Assembly: GCA_034769895.1 (NCBI GenBank)
Contig: CM068372.1
Coordinates: 239,716,343-239,780,342 of the forward strand
Length of the DNA stretch: 64,000 nucleotides
Origin: Magicicada septendecula
Lineage: Eukaryota > Arthropoda > Insecta > Hemiptera > Cicadidae
Direction of reading: 5' to 3'
Shown here: piece by piece, positions 45,655 to 55,803 of the stretch
Layout of the letters: each line of letters begins with the position of its first letter
How positions within the stretch are numbered: position 1 is the stretch's first letter
Notes under the pieces: model-generated
Database searches by the model: none
What the model saw: the letters and a program-made list of their open reading frames with translations, nothing else
What the model was told of the DNA's origin: nothing
Made by a program: the position numbers and the translations under genes

Positions 45655-45882
45655 ACTAATTAAATTTTGTACCTTATAAAGGTCTATACTGATTAATTTT
45701 TTTTCTTGTAAAGCATCCACTGATCTTTTTTTACTTGTACAGCAGGTACTGCTTAATTTCTTTTAACTTGTAAAGCATCTACTGATGAATTTTTCTACTT
45801 GTAAGGTATATACTGATTAATTTTTTGTAACTGGTAAAGCACATACTGATTAATTTTTCTACCCTGTAAAGCATATACTGAT
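45655..45882 (+). repeat. ~32-bp minisatellite inside the GypC LTR
   Basis: Seven diverged units of the type ACTGATTAATTTTTCT...TTGTAAAGCAT with spacing 29-33 bases. It lies downstream of the TATA box, hence in the transcribed part. Also in copies 2 (about 52198-52430) and 3 (about 57770-57998). Confidence 0.8.
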
Positions 45883-46577
45883 ACATGAATCCTTCTGAAT
45901 TTGTAAAACAAATTAACATTTTAGAACCGCATAACCATTGCTTAAAATCAGGTGCTGCCATTTTATTTTTATTTTATGCTGTTGAAGAAACTTAAAGATT
46001 TCATATGCTCATGATGGGGCAATTATCGGTGGATATCTGCACATATGGGCGGTCCGGTCTCTCTTATGGGTTATGAGTGATTATCATTCTTTCAGGGGTT
46101 TTTCGTATTTATGCAACTTAATGAAATTGATGAATGACGGTGACTGAAGGGCGACATTTATGACTGCTGGTTTTAGGGCATGGTGGTAACACCGCCTGCA
46201 AAGCAGGTGTATTCCAGGGGTATCCGTGTTTAGAATATTTGTGTATCATTATGGGTATGTGTGCCTGTACGTTTCTCTCTTTAGAGAAAGAGTTTCTCTC
46301 TTTATTAGGTGTATGTCTGCCTTTATGTTTCTGTACGTGTTGTTATGTTTCTGTCCATGTTAAACTAGTTACAAAAGGGGGGAGAATTATATATTTACTG
46401 AACGTTATTCTATATACATATATATATAAATACTTGTTACTGATATACACAACTTGTCTTTGACACTATTATTAAAATGGGGCTTATTAATTTATTATGT
46501 ATTTTGGGTGTTACTCCTTGTATTCGGGGACAACTGATGTGATAATTTTTCATTGCATGTAACGAAATATGGGGTAC

Positions 46578-46583
46578 AATAAA
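46578..46583 (+). promoter_or_regulatory. Candidate polyadenylation signal of GypC
   Basis: AATAAA in GGGTACAATAAAAACTG, about 180 bases before the LTR end and 1.1 kb after the TATA box. Just downstream, TTGTTATATTACAG (ending 46604) looks like a splice acceptor. Confidence 0.5.
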
Positions 46584-46762
46584 AACTGTTATTGTTATAT
46601 TACAGCCGAGTTTCATTGCAAGTCCCGTCATACTGGACCCAGCACAATTTTGGCTTCTCTAGGCTCCGGCTTAGTTCTAAATAACTTGTGGCTTCTCTTT
46701 CAAAAAAAAAAATTAAATAAAAAGAAATATAAAAAGATATAAAAAGAAAGAGGGATTACAAA

Positions 46763-46816
46763 TGGTAGCAGAGCGTGGTTTATAAAGTCTACCAAATGGT
46801 AGCAATGAGCGTGGTT
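46763..46816 (+). other. GypC primer-binding site, duplicated
   Basis: TGGTAGCAGAGCGTGGTT (46763-46780) starts two bases after the LTR. A second, nearly equal copy, TGGTAGCAATGAGCGTGGTT, lies at 46797-46816. The first matches the GypA site. Copy 2 has the site at 53309-53326 and copy 3 at 58876-58893; in copy 3 the second version is mutated (AATAATAGC). Confidence 0.75.
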
Positions 46817-47418
46817 CATTCTAGGGTTGAACCCTTGGGTCCTGGTGTGTGACGGGGCTTGAAACTCGGAAATATTAAGGCTATTGTTATGACATTGTTT
46901 TTCTTAGGTATATGCCCGTGTAGGCTAGTTTTAGCTCGTATAACTTGTGAGTCTGGTCGCACCACTGAGGCGGTTATTTGTGTTTGGAAAAGGTGATAGG
47001 TTGTACTGCCGGGGAGTCTCGAGCGTGGCCTGGGTGATGGAATGTTGCGGGTTCAGGGTCGGAGTTTACCGTGTGGCGTTAGCGGGATGCGGTATGGCCC
47101 GATCGGAATTCGGTACCGTCACCCACTAAATTCCCGAATTATGAATTTTGATTGTTAGTTGGTTTTTGTGAGTTATGTGTTGGTGAGACGTGTGTGTCGG
47201 ATTGATGTTTGATGTTGCGTGTGTTCAGTATTGTTGGTTGTCATTTGTCTCCTTCTGTGGTGTGAGTAGATGGTTCAGAATAGGCCAGGTCTCCGCAGCG
47301 CTAGAGAACCCGGGGGTCGCTCAAAGGAAGGACAGTACTTGGGTTTTTTCTGATTCTTGTGAATATGTTTTTGTAGGTTATGTTTGTGTTAGGTGTCTAG
47401 TGGGGATTGGTTTCATGA
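46817..47418 (+). other. GypC leader, no supported gene
   Basis: About 600 bases between primer-binding site and the Gag frame. Frames at 46947-47129 and 47190-47522 show no homology to the N-terminal half of GypA Gag. An upstream exon or start codon for Gag should lie here or in the LTR; several GT and AG sites exist but I cannot choose one. The same layout occurs at 53327-53965 and 58894-59532. Confidence 0.4.
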
Positions 47419-48144
47419 TTGTTTGTTTTGAATTGTGCAATTCTGGCAGCGGTATGCTATCAGAAATTGCCCCACCCTCTTTCAGGCGTTCTCCAGAAAT
47501 TTCCGGTGGTGAATGGATTTGATGAGGACCAGCTGCTGGTTTTCTTGGACCTGGTCCTGCAGGTGGCAGATTTCCCGGGGGTGTCCGATGGGGAGGTCTT
47601 GTCTCTTATATACCCGTATTGCCGGGGTACGTTGGCTGAGCTGGTCACCAAAACTCTGCGTCTGGGTGACAGTGTTGATGCTTTCCATGGGGAGGTGTTG
47701 AACTTCTTCCTACCCATTCGACGACGTGCCCAGCTTAAGTTGGAAAAATTCTATCGCCTACAGGCCAACGGAGAGGCGTTAGGGGACTTCGTGCACGATA
47801 TACGGAAAGCTGCCCGGGTGTTAAGATTGGGGTTGCCCGAGACAGAAGTTATACAAACGATTGTGGAAGGACTGCATCCCCAAGAGAGATCTCGTTTAGT
47901 ATTCGCGGACCGTCCACGTTGTTTTGCGGACCTTGAACGGAGGTGTGGGGTTTCAAGAACGGTCCAGGAGTTTGACGAGTCCCGAGGAAGAGATGCCGCA
48001 GATGTCCAATACTCCAGTGGTTCATCAGGAAGAGCCAAAAAGACAAACAGGGTGGTTGGAGGAGAACACAAGAGACTGTCAGAAAGCCTGAATATTCCAG
48101 AAGTGATGGAGGCTGCAAGGGGGTGGCAAGTGAGAAGACGGTAA
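47419..48144 (+). CDS. GypC Gag (capsid-like), copy 1
   Basis: A 241-residue frame homologous to the middle of GypA Gag: KLPHPLSGVLQKFPVVNG, then SLIYPYCRG, KFYRLQANGEALGDF, ARVLRLGLPETEVI, GLHPQERSRLVFADRP. It lacks the N-terminal ~190 residues and the CCHC knuckle of GypA. The first codon shown is TTG, right after an in-frame stop; the only ATG in the frame is near the end. So it must be joined to an upstream start by splicing (AG sites at about 47451 and 47463) or use a non-ATG start. The homologous part begins right after these AG sites, which favours splicing. Its 3' end overlaps ORF X. Confidence 0.85.
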   Translation: MFVLNCAILAAVCYQKLPHPLSGVLQKFPVVNGFDEDQLLVFLDLVLQVADFPGVSDGEVLSLIYPYCRGTLAELVTKTLRLGDSVDAFHGEVLNFFLPIRRRAQLKLEKFYRLQANGEALGDFVHDIRKAARVLRLGLPETEVIQTIVEGLHPQERSRLVFADRPRCFADLERRCGVSRTVQEFDESRGRDAADVQYSSGSSGRAKKTNRVVGGEHKRLSESLNIPEVMEAARGWQVRRR

Positions 48145-49478
48145 CAACAGCTACAGCACAGAAAACAAAGAAGTATGAATTTAACAGGGGAAGAAGAAAT
48201 TATGTTAGGGAAGCAACATCGGCAAGTAGGGAGCCTGTACCAAGGCGGTATCCCTGTTCGGAGAAAAAGGAAACTTTAAAGGTTCCAGAGGAATTACCAG
48301 TGCCTAAGAGAGTAGTAGATGAAGAAGGTGAAGCAGAAGAAGAAAAGCGGAATAGCTTCTGTGGATCGATACAGTACGACAAGAAAACAGCTGTTGATAC
48401 TGAGTTACAGGACTCGAAGAGGACATCATGGTTGAATCCAGATGCCGCAGAATTTGTTCCGATATTTCCATCTCGGTTCGTGACGGATCCAGATCCGGTA
48501 ATATCGTCATCGTCTACGCAGGGATGTGAGAAGTCACTTGAGAGTGTAGTTTTGCCATTGCCAATAGAAATTAATTTAGTCATTGCACATGAGCCTGGAG
48601 AGCTGGATTCCAGGGTGGAAAATGTTGAGGACGTTGTAGTTGCTGAAAGTGTTGAAGGAGTGGAGTCGACAGAAGAGGCAGAAGAGCGGTCTGCGGATGC
48701 TGCACAGGAAGGTATAGTTGTAGGTGTTAGGGAGACTGTAGAGTCTGAAGTTGCAGATGGACACAGGGATGTCCGGGCTGCGAGTGTTTCTGAGGTTGTG
48801 GATGGACAAGGGGATGTTCATGCCACAAGTGTGGTAGAAGTAGATGAGGTAGAAGTTGAGGAGAAATTTGGGGGCAGCGTCGTGGAGTGTGCGAGTGAGA
48901 ATGATGTAGTGTGTGAAGATGTGCAGACGCTTTCTGTAAGTAGTGTTGAGGATTCCGAAGAACGAAAAGAAGTTTCAGGTGGACCAAGTGAGCAACTAGA
49001 GGATGAAGATGTGCAGCGTTCGGATGGTAGTAGTGGACGTGATGGCGATGATGGTGATGATGAACTTGTTGAGGAAAATGAGATTGGAGAAGAGGTGTGT
49101 GAAGAAGTTTGTGAAGCGGCTGGTGACCAATGTGATGGAGAAATTGGTGAGGAGCTGAGGGAAGATGCGGTTGAAGATGGACCAGAGGAGCAACTGGAAG
49201 ATGGTGCGGAGCTGCAGTGTCAGGAGGTTAATTTGGATTATGGGGATGAAAAAGGGGAAATTGTAGAAGAGAAGGAAGGATTGGAAGAAAGACAAGTAGA
49301 GGAGTTAGATGATGAGCATAATCCAAAGCGGAGTGAAAGTAGTGAGGTAAGTTGCCTTGATTCTGATTCAGAGGAAGCAAGTCAGTACAGCTCAACACGA
49401 AATAATTTCTCCGAGAGTGGTGTGCGACAGCAACGAATACCCAAAGTCCGTCATAGAAAGGTAAGAAGAAGAGGTTAA
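48123..49478 (+). CDS. GypC ORF X: acidic protein with PAM2 motif, copy 1
   Basis: Shown from a GTG (451 residues), but the frame is open back to 47702 with no ATG and has no internal Met at all, so it is likely made as a Gag fusion (-1 frame) or by splicing. Residues 1-100 are basic to mixed. Residues 102-116, SWLNPDAAEFVPIFP (48426-48470), fit the PAM2 consensus L-N-x-x-A-x-E-F-x-P, known to bind the MLLE domain of cytoplasmic poly(A)-binding protein. About residues 150-420 are very rich in Glu, Asp and Val, likely disordered. The C terminus is basic (VRHRKVRRRG). It takes the place of pol. No enzymatic motif is seen. A perfect splice-donor sequence GAG/GTAAGT lies at 49344-49352. Confidence 0.8.
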   Translation: MASEKTVTTATAQKTKKYEFNRGRRNYVREATSASREPVPRRYPCSEKKETLKVPEELPVPKRVVDEEGEAEEEKRNSFCGSIQYDKKTAVDTELQDSKRTSWLNPDAAEFVPIFPSRFVTDPDPVISSSSTQGCEKSLESVVLPLPIEINLVIAHEPGELDSRVENVEDVVVAESVEGVESTEEAEERSADAAQEGIVVGVRETVESEVADGHRDVRAASVSEVVDGQGDVHATSVVEVDEVEVEEKFGGSVVECASENDVVCEDVQTLSVSSVEDSEERKEVSGGPSEQLEDEDVQRSDGSSGRDGDDGDDELVEENEIGEEVCEEVCEAAGDQCDGEIGEELREDAVEDGPEEQLEDGAELQCQEVNLDYGDEKGEIVEEKEGLEERQVEELDDEHNPKRSESSEVSCLDSDSEEASQYSSTRNNFSESGVRQQRIPKVRHRKVRRRG

Positions 49479-50462
49479 CGGGTAGCGGGTAGATGTTCCC
49501 CACAATCCCAGTGGTGTTCGTCTACTTCAGGGTTGCGCCCCTGCCCACGCGAGCCTTGGTTTTCTCCATTCATCCTTATTTTTGGAGGGAACCATGTCCT
49601 TACCCTTAGTCCTAGCTATTGACTCTTTAATGATCCCTGCCCCGTTTAATCTTCCCGATTTTCCTACCCCTCCCCTTAGTAAAAAAAAAAAAAAAAATCT
49701 ATCAATAAGGAGTTAGAGAGACTTGCCGGAAGTGTTTAGATTGTGGTCTTCGAGATTGTTAGTTTCCCCTGTTTTAAAAGTAAGATGGAGAGTGATAGCG
49801 TGCTGTTGTTTCGGATTAGTGGTTGATTTTGTTTAGTGTAGTTTAGATTTTGTTGGTTTAGTGTAGTGGTCGTGCCATGCCGCATTCTCCGGTTGTTTCC
49901 CGGGTGTTTTTGTAGAGAGAGAGAATTGGATTTATTTTGTATAGACGTCGGTGGAAAAATGAACCCCCTTGCTAGTCATGGTGTTTGGTAGAGTAAGAAT
50001 TAGGATGGATGTTCGCGTGCCCTTGATGCGGTCCTCTCTGTCTGGCTAAGCGGGGCCGTCCGCCCTTGTGTAGGGATGTGGGCCAGCCATATGGCAAGGT
50101 TGGAGATGCCTTGTGGGTGCATGTGGCTGGTCGGTCCAAGAGATGGACGAGAGGTAGTACGGTCGCTCACATACCAAGGTGGGAGATATCTTGTTTGGTC
50201 TTAGGACGAGTATGTGAGTGGGACCGGTGGGAGTAGGTGATGGTCACTGGAGAGGGTGACGTGTTGGGGCGGTCCCGTGGGGTGGGCATGGCGGAGAGGG
50301 TCGCATGGGGAATGGACGCAGTTGTGAGGTTTTTCTGTTCTCCTGAGAGTAAGTGCCTCCGGGCCACCATAACCACGATGCCCACCAGCTTGTTTTGGCG
50401 AAGGAGGTACACTGCAGGGTACTCTCCCGAGTTTAAGAGTGGGGCAACCGGGTTGCCCTTTC
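49479..50462 (+). other. GypC 3' untranslated region, copy 1
   Basis: About 1 kb with an A-tract near 49681 and no supported gene. Overlapping frames at 50167-50535 (minus) and 50237-50485 (plus) recur in each copy without a known domain. Copy 3 has the same at 61593-62575; most of it is deleted in copy 2. Confidence 0.5.
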
Positions 50463-50472
50463 GGGGTGGGGG
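50463..50472 (+). other. GypC polypurine tract
   Basis: GGGGTGGGGG directly before the LTR start TGTGCCGG. Same at 56030-56039 and 62576-62585. The surroundings (TTGCCCTTTCGGGGTGGGGG) resemble the GypA tract (TTGCCCTTTTGGGGTGAGGG), suggesting common descent. Confidence 0.78.
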
Positions 50473-53306
50473 TGTGCCGGTATAATTCCGGCCGTTGAAA
50501 ATTGTAGAATATTTTATTGTAAAATAACGCGACAAGGGTCAGAATGACCCTTGTACGGCTACGTAAGTGTACGTAAGAGTGTACGGCTGCGCGCGCATCT
50601 CGTAGGGAGGTTTGGCTTAGTTAAACGGTAACAGCTGTAGCCTGGCCCGCAAGAAACCTCGACTCCGGAATCCGAACAGTTTACTGCGCAGTTATTTCTT
50701 CCACTCTTATGGCAGGCTGAAATCTACGAGACTCCCGGTAAGAGATTGTATTATTGTATGCGTTAAAAGTAATTAAAATTAAATAAATAATTAATAACAA
50801 AGTGTATGCAGCCGTATGAGAAGGCGAATGCATGTGGGTGCGATCCGACAGTTTCTATATTAACAAAATTACTTAATGTTCAGTATATAGCCCATGTTCT
50901 TTTATTATAATTATAATATTGTAAGAGTCACTGTAATTTTCATTGTCATGGTAAATGTATAGAATGTTATAGAAATTCGAAGCTAAAGTTAGTGCGTAGT
51001 TACGTAATGGAATTGTGCTCATGCATGCATCAGATTGTCGGTGTATTCTCTTTAATTAACTTTGCAGTAAAAAAATTACTTGTGAGAACATCCTAGGAGG
51101 AAACATTATTAATATTGAAACATTATTAATACTGTGAGTGCCTTGAAGTTAATCTTTTTGGACAAATTGCAATTATGGTGTCACCACGTGGCAAACTAAC
51201 CTGTTGATTTCTGTCGATGCGTGTTGAGAGCGTGCTAATGACTTTCACTCTACGCCCTTTGATAAAATCTTTTATTGTTGGAATTAATTATTCCATGGCA
51301 GATTTTTTTCTACTCTTTAAGGAGTTTGCAAAGACTTTATTACTGAAACTTTGTGCATTTATCTTGAGTTGGTTGAAGGCCCGTTCTGAGGTTAATTACC
51401 TGAACTTGGGTGTACATTTTTTGTGAACATCTTTTCTAATTTTTATGAATTAACAGGGTTCTCGATTAAGCCGGAGATGTGGCCGTGCTGATTGAACACC
51501 ATCCTCATCAGCCATGAACCATTAGAAACGAACCTGTTCGGAGAAGGAGTCGGGTGACTAGCTCAAGATGTAACTCTTATTCAGCACAATTAAGGTGATA
51601 TGCACTCTATTATTTTCCTTTTGGGGCCGGGCCTGCAGTGCTCCTGAATTACCGTAAATATCTTTTGAAACCATGTGCCCACATGGCCAGACAGTCTGCT
51701 ATAGAGGTGTCATTCTGAACATTATGTGTTAATTTCAAAGAACACTTTAATAACTCAATTTCATAACACTAAGTGCAATGCTTGTAATTGTGTGCTGCAC
51801 TGGGGGAGCGTGCTAGAGATATTTTGTACATTTAAACATTTTCACAGATTGCCTATGGTCATCACCTTACTTACTACAAAATTTATATGACATGTTAGGA
51901 ATTCTGTTCCGGCTGGAACAGAATGGGGTTGATATTAATTTCACTTTGGGTTTAACATTTAAGGGCCGGGGAGTTTTTCGTTTTCTTTTTGGCTGTTTTT
52001 GGGGGTATAAAAGGGGACATAGTTTTTGCCAGGCTCAGGTTCTTGCAGTCTAAGGCAGGTTTGATTCCTGTCAGACTTGGTTAAGCGCATGCTGGCGCGC
52101 TCCCACATCTGCTAGGGCACAACAGTCCTTATTATAAATTCATTTATATACAGCCATTCGGCTTTAACAGAAAAGAATTTTCACATTTTGTCTGGGCATA
52201 TACTAATTAAATTTTGTACCATATAAAGGTCTATACTGATTAATTTCTTTTCTTGTAAAGCATCCACTGATCTTTTTTTAATTGTACAGTAGGTACTGCT
52301 TAATTTCTTTTAACTTGTAAAGCATCTACTGATGAATTTTTCTACTTGTAAGGTATATACTGATTAATTTTTTGTAACTGGTAAAGCACATACTGATTAA
52401 TTTTTCTACCCTGTAAAGCATATACTGATACATGAATCCTTCTGAATTTGTAAAACAAATTAACATTTTAGAACCGCATAACCATTGCTTAAAATCAGGT
52501 GCTGCCATTTTATTTTTATTTTATGCTGTTGAAGAAACTTAAAGATTTCATATGCTCATGATGGGGCAATTATCGGTGGATATCTGCACATATGGGCGGT
52601 CCGGTCTCTCTTATGGGTTATGAGTGATTATCATTCTTTCAGGGGTTTTTCGTATTTATGCAACTTAATGAAATTGATGAATGACGGTGACTGAAGGGCG
52701 ACATTTATGACTGCTGGTTTTAGGGCATGGTGGTAACACCGCCTGCAAAGCAGGTGTATTCCAGGGGTATCCGTGTTTAGAATATTTGTGTATCATTATG
52801 GGTATGTGTGCCTGTACGTTTCTCTCTTTAGAGAAAGAGTTTCTCTCTTTATTAGGTGTATGTCTGCCTTTATGTTTCTGTACGTGTTGTTATGTTTCTG
52901 TCCATGTTAAACTAGTTACAAAAGGGGGGAGAATTATATATTTACTGAACGTTATTCTATATACATATATATATAAATACTTGTTACTGATATACACAAC
53001 TTGTCTTTGACACTATTATTAAAATGGGGCTTATTAATTTATTATGTATTTTGGGTGTTACTCCTTGTATTCGGGGACAACTGATGTGATAATTTTTCAT
53101 TGCATGTAACGAAATATGGGGTACAATAAAAACTGTTATTGTTATATTACAGCCGAGTTTCATTGCAAGTCCCGTCATACTGGACCCAGCACAATTTTGG
53201 CTTCTCTAGGCTCCGGCATAGTTCTAAATAACTTGTGGCTTCTTTTTCAAAAAAAAAATTAAATAAAAAGAAATATAAAAAGATATAAAAAGAAAGAGGG
53301 ATTACA
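50473..53306 (+). repeat. GypC LTR, copy 2
   Basis: 2834 bases, almost identical to copies 1 and 3. It ends the first unit and starts the second. Confidence 0.92.
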
Positions 53307-53965
53307 AATGGTAGCAGAGCGTGGTTTATAAAGTCTACCAAATGGTAGCAATGAGCGTGGTTCATTCTAGGGTTGAACCCTTGGGTCCGGGTGTGTGACG
53401 GGGCTTGCAAACTCGGAAATATTAAGGCTATTGTTATGACATTGTTTTTCTTAGGTATATGCCCGTGTAGGCTAGTTTTAGCTCGTATAACTTGTGAGTC
53501 TGGTCGCACCACTGAGGCGGTTATTTGTGTTTGGAAAAGGTGATAGGTTGTACTGCCGGGGAGTCTCGAGCGTGGCCTGGGTGATGGAATGTTGCGGGTT
53601 CATGGTCGGAGTTTACCGTGTGGCGTTAGCGGGATGCGGTATGGCCCGATCGGAAGTCGGTACCGTCACCGACTAAATTCCCGAATTATGAATTTTGATT
53701 GTTAGTTGGTTTTTGTGAGTTATGTGTTGGTGAGACGTGTGTGTCGGATTGATGTTTGATGTTGCGTGTGTTCAGTATTGTTGGTTGTCACTTGTCTCCT
53801 TCTGTGGTGTGAGTAGATGGTTCAGAATAGGCCAGGTCTCCGCTGCGCTAGAGAACCCGGGGGTCGCTCAAAGGAAGGACAGTACTTGGGTTTTTTCTGA
53901 TTCTTGAGAATATGTTTTTGTAGGTTATGTTTGTGTTAGGTGTCTAGTGGGGATTGGTTTCATGA

Positions 53966-54691
53966 TTGTTTGTTTTGAATTGTGCAATTCTGGCAGCGGT
54001 ATGCTATCAGAAATTGCCCCACCCTCTTTCAGGCGTTCTCCAGAAATTTCCGGTGGTGAATGGATTTGATGAGGACCAGCTGCTGGTTTTCTTGGACCTG
54101 GTCCTGCAGGTGGCAGATTTCCCGGGGGTGTCCGATGGGGAGGTCTTGTCTCTTATATACCCGTATTGCCGGGGTACGTTGGCTGAGCTGGTCACCAAAA
54201 CTCTGCGTCTTGGTGACAGTGTTGATGCTTTCCATGGGGAGGTGTTGAACTTCTTCCTACCCATTCGACGACGTGCCCAGCTTAAGTTGGAAAAATTCTA
54301 TCGCCTACAGGCCAACGGAGAGGCGTTAGGGGACTTCGTGCACGATATACGGAAAGCTGCCCGGGTGTTAAGATTGGGGTTGCCCGAGACAGAAGTTATA
54401 CAAGCGATTCTGGAAGGACTGCATCCCCAAGAGAGATCTCGTTTAGTATTCGCGGACCGTCCACGTTGTTTTGCGGACCTTGAACGGTTGTGTGTGGTTT
54501 CAAGAACGGTCCAGGAGGTTGACGATTCCCGAGGAAGAGATGCCGCAGATGTCCAATACTCCAGTGGTTCATCAGGAAGAGCCAAAAAGACAAACAGGGT
54601 GGTTGGAGGAGAACACAAGAGACTGTCAGAAAGCCTGAATATTCCAGAAGTGATGGAGGCTACAAGGGGGTGGCAAGTGAGAAGACGGTAA
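53966..54691 (+). CDS. GypC Gag, copy 2
   Basis: 241-residue frame equal to copy 1 except for a handful of substitutions (e.g. ERLCVVSRTVQEVDDSRG in place of ERRCGVSRTVQEFDESRG). It agrees with copy 3 at these sites, so copies 2 and 3 are closer to each other. It has the same lack of an ATG at the start. Confidence 0.83.
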   Translation: MFVLNCAILAAVCYQKLPHPLSGVLQKFPVVNGFDEDQLLVFLDLVLQVADFPGVSDGEVLSLIYPYCRGTLAELVTKTLRLGDSVDAFHGEVLNFFLPIRRRAQLKLEKFYRLQANGEALGDFVHDIRKAARVLRLGLPETEVIQAILEGLHPQERSRLVFADRPRCFADLERLCVVSRTVQEVDDSRGRDAADVQYSSGSSGRAKKTNRVVGGEHKRLSESLNIPEVMEATRGWQVRRR

Positions 54692-55803
54692 CAACAGCTA
54701 CAGCACAGAAAACAAAGAAGTATGAATTTAACAGGGGAAGAAGAAATTATGTTAGGGAAGCAACATCGGCAAGTAGGGAGCCTGTACCAAGGCGGTATCC
54801 CTGTTCGGAGAAAAAGGAAACTTTAAAGGTTCCAGAGGAATTACCAGTGCCTAAGAGAGTAGTAGATGAAGAAGGTGAAGCAGAAGAAGAAAAGCGGAAT
54901 AGCTTCTGTGGATCGATACAGTACGACAAGAAAACAGCTGTTGATACTGAGTTACAGGACTCGAAGAGGACATCATGGTTGAATCCAGATGCCGCAGAAT
55001 TTGTTCCGATATTTCCATCTCGGTTCGTGACGGATCCAGATCCGGTAATATCGTCATCGTCTACGCAGGGATGTGAGAAGTCACTTGAGAGTGTAGTTTT
55101 GCCATTGCCAATAGAAATTAATTTAGTCATTGCACATGAGCCTGGAGAGCTGGATTCCAGGGTGGAAAATGTTGAGGACGTTGTAGTTGCTGAAAGTGTT
55201 GAAGGAGTGGAGTCGACAGAAGAGGCAGAAGAGCGGTCTGCGGATGCTGCACAGGAAGGTATAGTTGTAGGTGTTAGGGAGACTGTAGAGTCTGAAGTTG
55301 CAGATGGACACAGGGATGTCCGGGCTGCGAGTGTTTCTGAGGTTGTGGATGGACAAGGGGATGTTCATGCCGCAAGTGTGGTAGAAGTAGATGAGGTAAA
55401 AGTTGAGGAGAAATTTGGGGGCAGCGTCGTGGAGTGTGCGAGTGAGAATGATGTAGTGTGTGAAGATGTGCAGACGCCTTCTGTAAGTAGTGTTGAGGAT
55501 TCCGAAGAACGAAAAGAAGTTTCAGGTGGACCAAGTGAGCAACTAGAGGATGAAGATGTGCAGCGTTCGGATGGTAGTAGTGGACGTGATGGCGATGATG
55601 GTGATGATGAACTTGTTGAGGAAAATGAGATTGGAGAAGAGGTGTGTGAAGAAGTTTGTGAAGCGGCTGGAGATGCCTTGTGGGTGCATGTGGCTGGTCG
55701 GTCCAAGAGATGGACGAGAGGTAGTACGGTCGCTCACATACCAAGGTGGGAGATATCTTGTTTGGTCTTAGGACGAGTATGTGAGTGGGACCGGTGGGAG
55801 TAG
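54670..55803 (+). CDS. GypC ORF X, copy 2, truncated by a ~980-bp deletion
   Basis: Same as copy 1 up to about residue 333, including PAM2 (54973-55017), then runs through a deletion joint at about 55668-55670 into sequence that is untranslated in the other copies. This gives a new tail, DALWVHVAGRSKRW onward, of 377 residues in total. The deleted part holds the end of the acidic region, the basic C terminus and most of the 3' untranslated region. The joint has a TGG shared by both edges. Confidence 0.78.
   Translation: MASEKTVTTATAQKTKKYEFNRGRRNYVREATSASREPVPRRYPCSEKKETLKVPEELPVPKRVVDEEGEAEEEKRNSFCGSIQYDKKTAVDTELQDSKRTSWLNPDAAEFVPIFPSRFVTDPDPVISSSSTQGCEKSLESVVLPLPIEINLVIAHEPGELDSRVENVEDVVVAESVEGVESTEEAEERSADAAQEGIVVGVRETVESEVADGHRDVRAASVSEVVDGQGDVHAASVVEVDEVKVEEKFGGSVVECASENDVVCEDVQTPSVSSVEDSEERKEVSGGPSEQLEDEDVQRSDGSSGRDGDDGDDELVEENEIGEEVCEEVCEAAGDALWVHVAGRSKRWTRGSTVAHIPRWEISCLVLGRVCEWDRWE

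Larger units (their letters stand above)
43916..46760 (+). repeat. GypC LTR, copy 1
   Basis: Starts TGTGCCGGTATAATTCC, ends AGGGATTACA, 2845 bases. It differs from copies 2-4 by 11 extra bases near 44090 (TGTAGTCTGTTATCGCC against TGTAGCC). It contains a TATA box, a 32-bp minisatellite and AATAAA. Short frames repeated in each LTR (e.g. 44670-44879) have no known domain. Confidence 0.92.

Noticed and set aside
46177-46225. tRNA-like hairpin CACCGCCTGCAAAGCAGGTG in the GypC LTR
   Set aside because: Only one short stem is present; no acceptor stem, D-arm or T-arm with GTTCRA could be matched.
48200-48987. Minus-strand frames of 81-127 residues opposite ORF X, repeated in each GypC copy
   Set aside because: They are shadows of the biased GA-rich codons of ORF X, giving Ser/His/Leu strings without any domain.
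50167-50535. 122-residue minus-strand frame repeated in all GypC copies as a possible third protein
   Set aside because: It is preserved only because the copies are nearly identical, crosses the internal/LTR boundary, and shows no known motif.
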